Positions 33,725-41,841 of a stretch of 64,000 nucleotides of DNA are shown here, piece by piece. Below the pieces are notes generated by a model. That model saw only the letters and a program-made list of their open reading frames with translations. It searched no databases and was not told the origin of the DNA. The DNA is from Candidatus Woesearchaeota archaeon (GTDB lineage Archaea > Nanobdellota > Nanobdellia > Woesearchaeales > DSVV01): positions 62,001 through 126,000 of the forward strand of contig JABJHR010000019.1 of the NCBI GenBank assembly GCA_018661705.1, written 5' to 3'. The position numbers were made by a program, and so were the translations under genes. Position 1 is the stretch's first letter. Every line of letters starts with the position of its first letter.

Positions 33725-34489
33725 TTATAATTCTCTATATCGTTTAATTGCAGCATTAACCATTTCTTTTGCAATTTTATAGAGACCTTTTTGTTTTGCA
33801 TGTTCATAACCTGCCTCTGTAGTTCCACCAGCTGAAGCAATTCTTTTGTAAAATTCGTTTGGTTCTTCTTCAGATTCAAGTACGTCTGCACAAGTCCTTA
33901 ATACTTTTGCAACGCATTGTTTTGTAAATGGTTTTTTAAGTTTTAAACCACCCATCATTGCATCACAATATTGTATGACCCAACCTGGCATTGAAGCAAT
34001 TGCCGTCATGTCTTCCATATTTTCTTTAGGGATCATACTTACTGCCCCTATTTTTTCAAATAAGTTATAAACAGTTTTTTGATCTTCTACACTACATCCT
34101 TTTCCGCAGACATAACCTGTTGCGCCATAACCATACATTACCCCCATAAAAGGCATTGCAGTAGTAACTCTTGAATGTCCAATATTATTTTCCAAGTATT
34201 CAAGTGTTTTTCCTGCAGCAATTGAGATTACAAGTTTATCTTTACAGTAATCTTTTATTTCCGTTATGACTTCATCCATATGTTGTGGTTTTACGCATAA
34301 AATAATTATATCTGAGTTTTCTACAACATATTTATTGCTGGTTGTTGTTTCTATTTTTTCTTTTAGGTTTGTCCAAGTTTCTGGATTTTTATCACTTACT
34401 TTAATTTCTTTGTATCCTTTTTCAACTAAAGTATTAGCGATGGCCCCCCCCATGTTACCTGCACCAATAAACCCAATTCTTTTTTCCAT
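33725..34489 (-). CDS. proC: Pyrroline-5-carboxylate reductase
   Basis: The 254 aa protein has N-terminal NAD(P)-binding RIGFIGAGNMGGAIANTLVEKGY (residues 3-25), then SDIIILCVKPQHM and ISIAAGKTLEYL. The dimerisation domain includes MPFMGVMYGYGATGYV, and the C-terminal block IASAGGTTEAGYEHAKQKGLYKI carries the conserved ProC signature. It catalyses the last step of proline synthesis. Slightly shorter than bacterial ProC but complete. It is convergent with the NFACT gene and the only amino-acid biosynthesis gene in the window. Confidence 0.93.
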   Translation of the reverse strand: MEKRIGFIGAGNMGGAIANTLVEKGYKEIKVSDKNPETWTNLKEKIETTTSNKYVVENSDIIILCVKPQHMDEVITEIKDYCKDKLVISIAAGKTLEYLENNIGHSRVTTAMPFMGVMYGYGATGYVCGKGCSVEDQKTVYNLFEKIGAVSMIPKENMEDMTAIASMPGWVIQYCDAMMGGLKLKKPFTKQCVAKVLRTCADVLESEEEPNEFYKRIASAGGTTEAGYEHAKQKGLYKIAKEMVNAAIKRYREL

Positions 34490-34735
34490 TCTGTTTTCCT
34501 CTTCCTGGCTAGTTTCAACAAGGAATTACATCAAGGCTTTTTGCCTGATCATTCATGATCCCTATGTTTTCTTCTTGTTTTATTTCTTGCCCATAAAGGG
34601 CTTTTATTCTTCTTCTTATTTCCATTTTATTCTTCTCCATTTAAGTTTTTTCATTATGGCTTATATTAGCTTTATTCTAGAATCAAGATTAACTAAATAG
34701 CTTTTTTTAGAACAAAACAGCCATATGAGAATGCA

Positions 34736-34818
34736 GGGGCACTTACTGTGCCGGTGTCGGAACTACTAAATTAACTAAAATTAATCTAAAAACATCTTTG
34801 ATTGTATTATTTAGTTCC
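34736..34818. other. Foldable intergenic stretch A (possible structured RNA)
   Basis: The hairpin GGCAC-TTACT-GTGCC (34738-34752) is followed by a longer stem in which GGAACTA-n3-AAAT (from 34759) pairs with ATTTAGTTCC (ending 34818), around an AT-rich loop. A TTTATATA box on the minus strand near 34845-34852 would start a minus-strand RNA at about here. No coding frame with a credible start is seen. It lies in the 560-nt gap between proC and the 5S gene. Strand and function are unknown. Confidence 0.35.
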
Positions 34819-34906
34819 ATAATAGAAGGTAAGCAAGCATATTATATAAACCTTTGTATAGATTTGGATCTGCACATTAAATGTAACATAAAAATAATAA
34901 AAATTA

Positions 34907-34990
34907 GTGAGCAACATGGCACCTGCCCTAATGTTGCAGAGTAATATGAAGCGCAACACTCTTCAACACCCGCCGACAGGCTCTTTTCAC
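34907..34990. other. Foldable intergenic stretch B (possible structured RNA)
   Basis: A closing helix GTGAGC (34907-34912) / GCTC-TTTT-CAC (34980-34990) surrounds two further hairpins: GCAACAT/ATGTTGC (34911-34917 with 34931-34937, perfect 7 bp) and AGAGT/ACTCT (34938-34942 with 34958-34962). T-rich tracts flank both sides (TCTTTTTT after 34990 on plus, TTTTTATT on minus), so either strand could be transcribed. GC content is visibly higher than the surroundings. I could not match it to SRP RNA, RNase P RNA or C/D box RNA by eye. Confidence 0.4.
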
Positions 34991-35041
34991 TACTCTTTTT
35001 TAGTTTTAACTTAAATTGCTCCAGAAAATCAACATAGAATT

Positions 35042-35047
35042 AAAAAA
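35042..35047 (-). terminator. Oligo-T terminator of the 5S gene
   Basis: Read on the minus strand, six T residues begin two nt after the 5S 3' end, typical of intrinsic oligo-U termination in archaea. Confidence 0.5.
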
Positions 35048-35049
35048 GG

Positions 35050-35167
35050 TGTGAACAGCGAACTATTTTTCCCGTACATCAGTACAGTACTCAATAATAC
35101 GTGGGCCTTCTTAGCTGCTGTGTTCGGAATGGGAACAGGCGTTTCCAAGCCACTGTGGCCGTTCACA
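35050..35167 (-). rRNA. 5S ribosomal RNA
   Basis: The approximately 118-nt minus-strand gene has its terminal helix formed by TGTGAACGGCC at the 5' end and CGCTGTTCACA at the 3' end. The conserved 5S core CGCCTGTTCCCATTCCGAAC, with the helix III/loop C sequence GAACACAGCAGCTAAG, is plain. It is not next to 16S/23S genes in this window, so the 5S is unlinked here, as is common in DPANN archaea. A T6 run follows the 3' end and a TATA box precedes it. Confidence 0.96.
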
Positions 35168-35187
35168 TAGCTAAGGGACGCACCCCC

Positions 35188-35197
35188 CTTTATAAAG
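35188..35197 (-). promoter_or_regulatory. TATA box of the 5S gene
   Basis: CTTTATAAAG lies 21-30 nt upstream of the 5S 5' end on the minus strand and is followed by a G-rich stretch; spacing is right for an archaeal rRNA promoter. Confidence 0.55.
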
Positions 35198-35233
35198 CTT
35201 TGGGTATTTTAAATCTGCCAGAAATTGGTTTTT

Positions 35234-35932
35234 TTATTTTTTGATGCTGGATTTTCCTGATTTTCTTCCAACAACTAATTGATTGCTCATAATTCTTCCT
35301 AACCCAATTGATCTAGTGAAAGATTCAATCTGATTTTCAAAAGGTAATTTTAGAAATGGAAATAGCATAAAATACTTTGAATAAATTAATTTAAACTGAT
35401 TTAATCTAAATATTTTATGTAACTTTTTCAAATTTAAAGTTTCAATATGATTATCTTCTTCAAAATATCCTATTTTTGTTGCGATTACATCATGGATGGG
35501 ATTTGGGGTGGTAATTATAAGAACCCCGCCTTTCTTTAAAACTCTGTAACATTCCTTAAGCATTTTATTTGGGTGGTTAATGTGTTCAATAACTGCACAC
35601 CCCATTATTATATCAAAAGAATTACTTTTAAATTTTAATTTTTCTGCACTACCAATTTCTAATTTTATGTTTTTATCTGTGTTAGTTTTGATCAAATCAT
35701 CACACATATCTATTCCAATTGCTTTTTTAAATTTAAAATAATTATTCAATCTACTTAACATTAAGCCATCGGCTGTCCCAATATCTAAACAATTTAATTT
35801 ACTAATGATGGATTTATCAAAGTTTTTCTTAATAATTTTTTTAACTTCAAATGTTCTTCTTTTTAATCTGTAACTTAGGTCTAATCTTTTTTTACGCTTA
35901 TCATGATATTCTTTCTTCATAATTCCTTGCAT
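35234..35932 (-). CDS. Class I SAM-dependent methyltransferase
   Basis: The 232 aa protein has motif I LDIGTADGLMLSRL (about residues 50-63), IGIDMCDDLIK with the acidic SAM-ribose ligand, motif NSFDIIMGCAVIEHINHP and the post-motif VLKKGGVLIITTPNP. This is a Methyltransf_11-type Rossmann enzyme. The substrate is unknown; it lies at the edge of the glycan island, so a glycan or lipid carrier substrate is possible. Start ATG 35932 or ATG 35920; the latter has AGGAATT upstream. Confidence 0.85.
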   Translation of the reverse strand: MQGIMKKEYHDKRKKRLDLSYRLKRRTFEVKKIIKKNFDKSIISKLNCLDIGTADGLMLSRLNNYFKFKKAIGIDMCDDLIKTNTDKNIKLEIGSAEKLKFKSNSFDIIMGCAVIEHINHPNKMLKECYRVLKKGGVLIITTPNPIHDVIATKIGYFEEDNHIETLNLKKLHKIFRLNQFKLIYSKYFMLFPFLKLPFENQIESFTRSIGLGRIMSNQLVVGRKSGKSSIKK

Positions 35933-36100
35933 CGTTTATGGAGGATTTAATCAGATTTATAAATTTAACTTTTTAATAGCAAACTTTCATTATTTGTCTA
36001 ATTTTTTTAATTATATCTTGGTGTAGGTTTATATTTACCTCAGATAGATTCAAATAAAATGATTTTGTGTTTAATAATATATATAAATGGTAATTTTTTC

Positions 36101-36112
36101 ATTATATAAATA
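36101..36112 (+). promoter_or_regulatory. TATA box before ugd
   Basis: ATTATATAAATA lies about 60 nt upstream of ATG 36165, which would leave a leader of about 35 nt carrying the ribosome binding site GAGGGTGTTA. A second TATA-like box (AATATATATAAATG) is near 36078. This is the likely start of the first plus-strand operon of the island. Confidence 0.45.
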
Positions 36113-36164
36113 AGAGTAGTAAAGACAATTTAATGATAAAATTCGTAACTAAGAGGGTGTTAAT

Positions 36165-37460
36165 ATGAGAATCACAATGGTAGGAACTGGCTATGTTGGT
36201 TTAACAACAGGTGCTTGTTTAGCAAATTTAGGTAATGATGTTATTTGTTTAGATATTGATGAAAAAAAGATTGCAACGCTTAATAATGGTAAAATGCCAA
36301 TCTATGAGCCAGGCCTTAAGGAACTAGTCTTAAGAAATGTTGAAGAAGGAAGGCTTAGATTTACAACTGAAACTAAATATGCAATTGAAAGTTCTGATAT
36401 TATTTTTATTGCCGTAGGAACACCAGAAGGTGAAGATGGAAGTGCAGATTTAAAATATGTGTTAGCTGTTGCAGAATCAATTGGTAAATTCGCAAACGGA
36501 TACAAATTAGTTGTTAATAAAAGCACAGTTCCAGTTGGTACTGCAGAAAAAGTAAGAGAGACAATTAAATTACATGTTCAACAAGAGTTTGATGTTTGTA
36601 GTAACCCTGAATTTTTGAGAGAAGGAAATGCAATTAGAGATTTTTTGAATCCTGATAGGGTAGTTGTTGGTGTTGATAATGGAAAAGCAACAGAAATGAT
36701 GATCAAGATTTATAAGGGGATTGAAAGAACAGGTAATCCAATCATGATTACAGATATTAAAAGTGCAGAATTAATTAAATATGCTAGTAATGGTATGTTA
36801 GCTACAAGAATTAGTTTTATGAATCAGCTTGCATCATTGTGTGAAAAAATGGGTGCGGACATCAAACAAGTTGCAAAAGGAATGGGTTTAGATAGCAGAA
36901 TAGGTCCAAGATTTTTACAAGCAGGTGTTGGTTATGGTGGAAGTTGCTTTCCAAAAGACGTAAAGGCATTAATGGAAACTCTTAAAAATAATAATTGTGA
37001 TTCTTCAATATTAGATGCAGTTGATAATGTTAATGAAAAACAAAAGTTGTATGTTATTCCTCAAATAACTTCTTTATTAGGAGATGTCAATGGTAAAAAA
37101 ATTGCATTATGGGGTTTAGCTTTTAAACCTAAAACAGATGATATGCGGGAAGCACCTAGTATAGTTATTACTAAAGAGCTTCAGAAATTAGGGGCAAAAA
37201 TTATTGCATTTGATCCTATTGCTCAAGAAGAGTCAAAAAAACATCTTACTAATCTTGAATATGGAAAAACACCATATGAAACTGTTGAGGGTGCCGATTG
37301 TTTGGTGGTTGTAACTGAATGGGATGAATTTAGGCATTTAGACTTTAAAAAAGTTAAATCATTGATGGCGCAACCAAATATTATTGATGGTAGAAATGTT
37401 TATGAGCCCAAAGAAATGCGAGAATTAGGATTTAATTATCTTAGTATAGGACGGAAATAA
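36165..37460 (+). CDS. ugd: UDP-glucose 6-dehydrogenase
   Basis: The 431 aa protein has N-terminal Rossmann MVGTGYVGLTTGACLANLG (residues 5-23), the central FLREGNAIRDFLNPDRVVVG typical of UDP-glucose rather than UDP-HexNAc dehydrogenases, and the catalytic cysteine C261 in GVGYGGSCFPKDVKAL. The C-terminal UDP-binding domain has LWGLAFKPKTDDMREAPS. It oxidises UDP-Glc twice to UDP-glucuronate using NAD+. Followed after 3 nt by an epimerase acting on the expected product. Confidence 0.94.
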   Translation: MRITMVGTGYVGLTTGACLANLGNDVICLDIDEKKIATLNNGKMPIYEPGLKELVLRNVEEGRLRFTTETKYAIESSDIIFIAVGTPEGEDGSADLKYVLAVAESIGKFANGYKLVVNKSTVPVGTAEKVRETIKLHVQQEFDVCSNPEFLREGNAIRDFLNPDRVVVGVDNGKATEMMIKIYKGIERTGNPIMITDIKSAELIKYASNGMLATRISFMNQLASLCEKMGADIKQVAKGMGLDSRIGPRFLQAGVGYGGSCFPKDVKALMETLKNNNCDSSILDAVDNVNEKQKLYVIPQITSLLGDVNGKKIALWGLAFKPKTDDMREAPSIVITKELQKLGAKIIAFDPIAQEESKKHLTNLEYGKTPYETVEGADCLVVVTEWDEFRHLDFKKVKSLMAQPNIIDGRNVYEPKEMRELGFNYLSIGRK

Positions 37461-37463
37461 TAA

Positions 37464-38456
37464 ATGGAAACAATTTTGGTAACAGGGGGGGCTGGCTTTA
37501 TAGGCAGTCATGTTTGCGAAACCTTAATCAATCTAGGCCATAAGGTTATTTGTGTTGATAATTTCAATGATTATTATGATCCAAACATTAAACATAAGAA
37601 TATTTCAAACCTAGTTAGTTCTCTTAATCAATCTAATTTTGTTTTATATGAGAAAGATATACGAGATAAAGAGGCATTACTAGAAATATTTGAAAAAGAA
37701 AGACCAAATAAAGTTATTCATTTAGCAGCAATGGCTGGTGTTCGTAATTCTTTAAATCATCCTGAGCTTTACTTCGACGTGAATGTTATGGGAACCTTAA
37801 AATTACTTGAACTTTGTAAAAAATTTAATATTAAACAATTTGTTTTTGGTTCTTCTTCTAGTGTTTATGGTGATAATCTTAGTTTACCATTACGAGAAGA
37901 TCTTCTTACTAATCCTATGAATCCTTATGCTTTAACAAAGCAAGTTGGTGAGGAGTTATGTAAACTTTTTAGCAGTAATAGCGGGATGAATATAGTTTGT
38001 TTAAGATTTTTTACAGTTTATGGGCCAAGAGGCAGACCAGATATGGCTATTCCTAACTTTACAAAAGCAATTATTCAAAATAAGGAATTAACTTTGTTTG
38101 ATGCAGGTGCTTTAACTAGAGATTTCACATATGTAATTGATACTGTTAATGGTATTATTGCTTCTTTAAATTTAAATCATAAATTTGAAATTATTAATAT
38201 TGGCAATGGAAATAATATTCCTGTAAAACAAATAATTACTTTAATTGAAGAGAATACTTCTAACAAAGCAAATATCATAAATGAACCTAGAAAACCAGGA
38301 GAGGTCATGCATACAAAAGCAGATATTTCAAAAGCAAGTGCATTATTGAATTATGTTCCTGCTGTTAGTATTGAAGAAGGAATTAATAACTTTGTTAATT
38401 GGTATAGTGATGTGGTAGAAAATGAAGAAAATAAAGACAGCGAAGAAAACAACTAA
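37464..38456 (+). CDS. NAD-dependent sugar epimerase, UDP-glucuronate 4-epimerase-like
   Basis: The 330 aa SDR extended family member has VTGGAGFIGSHVCETL (residues 5-20), VDNFNDYYDP (a hallmark of UDP-glucuronate 4-epimerases), a Ser-rich strand GSSSSVYGDN, catalytic YALTK, and GRPDMAIPNFTKAI for UDP-sugar binding. It directly follows ugd, so UDP-GlcA to UDP-GalA conversion is the best prediction. The last 35 nt overlap the next gene in another frame. Confidence 0.9.
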   Translation: METILVTGGAGFIGSHVCETLINLGHKVICVDNFNDYYDPNIKHKNISNLVSSLNQSNFVLYEKDIRDKEALLEIFEKERPNKVIHLAAMAGVRNSLNHPELYFDVNVMGTLKLLELCKKFNIKQFVFGSSSSVYGDNLSLPLREDLLTNPMNPYALTKQVGEELCKLFSSNSGMNIVCLRFFTVYGPRGRPDMAIPNFTKAIIQNKELTLFDAGALTRDFTYVIDTVNGIIASLNLNHKFEIINIGNGNNIPVKQIITLIEENTSNKANIINEPRKPGEVMHTKADISKASALLNYVPAVSIEEGINNFVNWYSDVVENEENKDSEENN

Positions 38457-40140
38457 GAAAAATAAAATAAGTAAAGAAAATCAAAAATCAAAACTAAGGG
38501 ATGAATATGCTAGTCGTGCTTTATCTCAAATCCCACGATTATTAACTTTACTTGATAGAAATGAGTTTTCTAAAACATATGGTTCTTTTCAAAGGGCTTT
38601 TTGGTTAGATAAAAGTGATGACTTTGTTAATGCTTTACCTCAATATGGTGTTATTTCTTTGTCTTTGGTATACAATCATAAAATGCCTGGGAATATTTAT
38701 TATAAAAATTCTAAAATTAAACAATGGACAATTGCAGGAATGTTATACTGGGCAAAAGTACAACACAAAGATGGATCTTTTGATGAGTTTTATCCTAATG
38801 AACGAGGATGGGCGGGCCCAACTGGATTTTTATTATTTGCCATGGTGGAAGCATATAGGGTCTTTAAAGATTCAATGACTAAAAAAGAAAAAAGTATTTT
38901 TTTAAAGGCTTGTAAAAAAGCAGCAATTTTCTTAGGTAAATATGATGAGTCAGGAGTTTTAGCAAACCATAATGCTATGGCTCTGTTAGGGATCTATGAG
39001 GCTTATACAATTTTAAATGATCAAAAAATATTAAGGCTTTTCAAAAAGCAAATGAAAGTATTCTACGCTTTAGTTTCTCAAGAAGGTTGGTCATTAGAAT
39101 ATGATGGTCCTGACATTGGTTATTTATCTGCTACCGTTAGTTTTTTAGCAAGAATATACAAATTGGGATATAGGGATAATAAAATTCTTTCTGTAATAGA
39201 AAAATCAATAATTTTTTCAAGTTATTTTGTTTATCCAAATAATTATTATGGTGGTAGTCTTGGTACAAGACAAACATTACATTTTTATCCACATGGTTAT
39301 GAACTTTTTACAGAAAAGTTTCCTTTAGCAGGCAAAATTGCAGATCAAATGTTAATGGGGTTATGTGAAGGTAAATTAGTTCCTCCAGAGATTCAAGCAG
39401 ATCGATATTTTCTTTATCGAATTCCAGAGTTTTTATTATCTTATATCGACTATAAACCTAAAATAAAATCTCGTTTAGAAAAATTACCTTATCAAAGAAA
39501 AGATTTTTCATATTATTTTAAACATGCAGGTATTTATGTTAAAAAAGAAAAAGATCTCTATTTTTTATGTAACTTAAAAAAAGGAGGAATCATTAAGGTA
39601 TTTGATCTTAAACAGAATAAACTTATTTTTAATGATGATGGGGTTGTTGGAAAGCTTACTTCTGGTGATGTCTTAACTTCACAATGGGTTGATCCTACCT
39701 ATCAAATTTCAATTAATAAGGACTCTATCTCTGTAAAAGGAAGATTAAATTATCTTCCTCAAAAAGTATTTACTCCATTTAAAGGCTTGATTTTTAGATC
39801 TGTGATATTGGCTTTTGGATGGAATACTTTTTTAGCATATCATCTTAAAGGTATAATTAGAAAATTAATTATTTTTGGGAAAAATAGGTCTAAAATAGTT
39901 TTTAATAGAAATTTTTTTTTTTGTGATGATATTAAAGTAATTGATTCTTTTATTAATCAATCTGGAAAAAACTTTAATTTTTTTAAAATAGGTGGTTGTA
40001 CTTATTTACGGTATGTTCCTCAATCTAGATTTTTCCAACCAGTTGAATTGGAAATAGAGGGTTTTTATTTAGATTCTATTTATTTGAAGAAATTTAATCA
40101 TAAAAAAACATTTTGTATTGAAAGAAAAATAATTCCTTGA
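38422..40140 (+). CDS. Heparinase-like alpha/alpha-toroid protein, possible glycan lyase
   Basis: The 572 aa protein starts at ATG 38422 within the end of the epimerase gene; its first 25 residues are almost all Lys/Thr/Ser/Asn. Residues 60-330 are repeated helical pairs with aromatic/His residues (WAGPTGFLLFAMVEAYRVF, GVLANHNAMALLGIYEAY, GWSLEYDGPDIGYLSATVSFLARIY, TRQTLHFYPHGYELF), like the alpha/alpha barrel of heparinase/alginate-lyase and GH88-like proteins. The C-terminal part looks like beta sandwich. Catalytic residues (Asn, His, Tyr) are plausible but not certain. No signal peptide, so it acts inside the cell or the call is wrong. Confidence 0.6.
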   Translation: MKKIKTAKKTTKKNKISKENQKSKLRDEYASRALSQIPRLLTLLDRNEFSKTYGSFQRAFWLDKSDDFVNALPQYGVISLSLVYNHKMPGNIYYKNSKIKQWTIAGMLYWAKVQHKDGSFDEFYPNERGWAGPTGFLLFAMVEAYRVFKDSMTKKEKSIFLKACKKAAIFLGKYDESGVLANHNAMALLGIYEAYTILNDQKILRLFKKQMKVFYALVSQEGWSLEYDGPDIGYLSATVSFLARIYKLGYRDNKILSVIEKSIIFSSYFVYPNNYYGGSLGTRQTLHFYPHGYELFTEKFPLAGKIADQMLMGLCEGKLVPPEIQADRYFLYRIPEFLLSYIDYKPKIKSRLEKLPYQRKDFSYYFKHAGIYVKKEKDLYFLCNLKKGGIIKVFDLKQNKLIFNDDGVVGKLTSGDVLTSQWVDPTYQISINKDSISVKGRLNYLPQKVFTPFKGLIFRSVILAFGWNTFLAYHLKGIIRKLIIFGKNRSKIVFNRNFFFCDDIKVIDSFINQSGKNFNFFKIGGCTYLRYVPQSRFFQPVELEIEGFYLDSIYLKKFNHKKTFCIERKIIP

Positions 40141-40159
40141 TTTTTTCAGGGTAAAAATC

Positions 40160-40819
40160 CTATTTTTTCTTTTTTGCAATTACTAAAATATAAAAGCCTA
40201 AAAAAGGAATTTTATCCAATAGTTTTAACCACGGAACTAATAATTTAGGTGTTTTATTTGGTACGATTGCTCCACAGGTTCTACCATATATGATTTTTAA
40301 TCCTTCTTTCTTACATAACCTTTTTACATAGTTTAATGAGAATTTAGTTGCTCCTCGTTCTTCTTTCTTTAAGGCGGAAAATAAGAACATGAGTGGATTA
40401 TTTCTATTTGGTTCTGATAATACTACATATTTTTTACTTACTCTCTTCATTTCTTTTATCGCTCTTGAAGGCCGATTTAAATGATGCATTAAGTTTGAAC
40501 AAAATACAACCTCAAATGAATTTTTCTTTTCTTTTAGTTTATTTGCATCTTGTACTTCACAATTTTTAATAGGATTTAATTGGACCATTTTTTCAGAGAA
40601 ATCTACAGCCTTAACATTAAATACTCTTGATAAAGGTACTGTAAAGAAACCATTGCCACATCCAACTTCTAATAAACTTAGTTTTTTGTTACTCTTAATC
40701 TTTCTTAATATTGTTCTGATTTTGGGATATGTAAATGCTTTTACAGCAGGATGATTATAATTTCTTCTTACTGTTAATTCTTCTCTTTCCCAATATTTTT
40801 TTTGAATTGAATGTTTCAT
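40160..40819 (-). CDS. Class I SAM-dependent methyltransferase
   Basis: In the 219 aa protein LLEVGCGNGFFTVPLSRVF (about residues 50-68) is motif I, VKAVDFSEKMVQ motif II, and FEVVFCSNLMHHLNRPSRAIKEMKRVSKKYVVLSEPN completes a Methyltransf_11 fold. The C-terminal segment VPWLKLLDKIPFLGFYILVIAKKKK is hydrophobic and basic, so it may touch the membrane. It overlaps the neighbouring GT2 gene by 4 nt, indicating coupling and a role on a lipid-linked glycan. Confidence 0.85.
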   Translation of the reverse strand: MKHSIQKKYWEREELTVRRNYNHPAVKAFTYPKIRTILRKIKSNKKLSLLEVGCGNGFFTVPLSRVFNVKAVDFSEKMVQLNPIKNCEVQDANKLKEKKNSFEVVFCSNLMHHLNRPSRAIKEMKRVSKKYVVLSEPNRNNPLMFLFSALKKEERGATKFSLNYVKRLCKKEGLKIIYGRTCGAIVPNKTPKLLVPWLKLLDKIPFLGFYILVIAKKKK

Positions 40820-41682
40820 TTTTTCACCCAGTATTTAGCCATCATATGTGCAAGTATTCCAAATAAAAAGACTTGAAGTCCAGATAATAGGAATAATAAA
40901 ACTGTTACATCCATTAATCTTCCTAATGCTTGGTAACTATATATGGCTATTATGAATCCTACTAAAAATAAGAGTATACTTATCATACTAAAAATTTTTA
41001 GTGGATTAAATAATAATGTTAGTCTTAATAATAACTGTGTAAAATTATAGAAATCAAAAGGGCTTATACTTGATTTTCCTTTTCTTTTGTAATATTTTAT
41101 GGGAATATATCTTACCTTATATCCATTGCATATGAATGACATAGTTATTGTTGATGTGAAAGAAAATTTACTGGGATATAAATTCCAAAATTCTAAACTC
41201 TTTTTTTTATTAAATATTCTCATCCCACAATTAAGGTCTGGTATTTTTCTTCCTGCTAAATAACTTGCAAAGTTATTTAAGAAAAATTTTGCTGGTCTTC
41301 GCATTAAAGGAATATTTGCTTTAGATTTTTTTCTATTACCAATTACCATATCATATCTTTCTTTTAGTCTTATAAATTTAGGAATATCTTTAACAGGATA
41401 TGTTCCATCGGCATCAATTATAATAATCCAATCACCCTTAGATGCCTTTATTCCTGTTTTTATAGAAGCACCATAACCTCGATTTATATTATGGTGTATT
41501 ACTTTAATTCCTTTAATAGAATCAAGGATCTTACCAGATTTATCTAATGAACTATCATTAATTGCAATTATTTCTATCTTTTCATCTAATTTTTTAGATA
41601 CTTCTCTAATCCCCAATATAGTGCTTTTAACTGATCTTTCTTCATTATAAACGGGAATAACTATTGATGTTTTATATTGCAT
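40816..41682 (-). CDS. Glycosyltransferase family 2, polyprenyl-phosphate sugar transferase-like
   Basis: I start at ATG 41682 (MQYKTSIVIPVYNEE), 288 aa; the track's TTG start is 30 nt earlier. The GT-A fold has IVIPVYNEERSVKSTI, ASKGDWIIIIDADGTYP (DxD-type metal site) and NCGMRIFNKK. Two C-terminal membrane helices (IFSMISILLFLVGFIIAIYSY and VTVLLFLLSGLQVFLFGILAHMM) are typical of Dpm1/ArnC-type enzymes that charge dolichyl-phosphate with a sugar. The following methyltransferase gene is coupled to it. Confidence 0.88.
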   Translation of the reverse strand: MQYKTSIVIPVYNEERSVKSTILGIREVSKKLDEKIEIIAINDSSLDKSGKILDSIKGIKVIHHNINRGYGASIKTGIKASKGDWIIIIDADGTYPVKDIPKFIRLKERYDMVIGNRKKSKANIPLMRRPAKFFLNNFASYLAGRKIPDLNCGMRIFNKKKSLEFWNLYPSKFSFTSTITMSFICNGYKVRYIPIKYYKRKGKSSISPFDFYNFTQLLLRLTLLFNPLKIFSMISILLFLVGFIIAIYSYQALGRLMDVTVLLFLLSGLQVFLFGILAHMMAKYWVKK

Positions 41683-41841
41683 TTTCGTAGTAATTTTAGT
41701 CCTCGCTATCAAAGTAATGTTCTATTTTTTGTTTTCTTCTTATTTATTTAAAGTAATTTAGTTCCATTTATATTGTTTATTGATTACAGGGAAAATTATA
41801 ATTCATAATACTTATATAGGCCATACCCTTTTTTTGTCACT

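Noticed and set aside
34680-34760. Short minus-strand peptide frame (...TVSAPAFSYGCFVLKKAI) in the proC-5S gap
   Set aside because: There is no start codon in frame before an upstream stop; only about 25 codons. It may be chance or a gene remnant.
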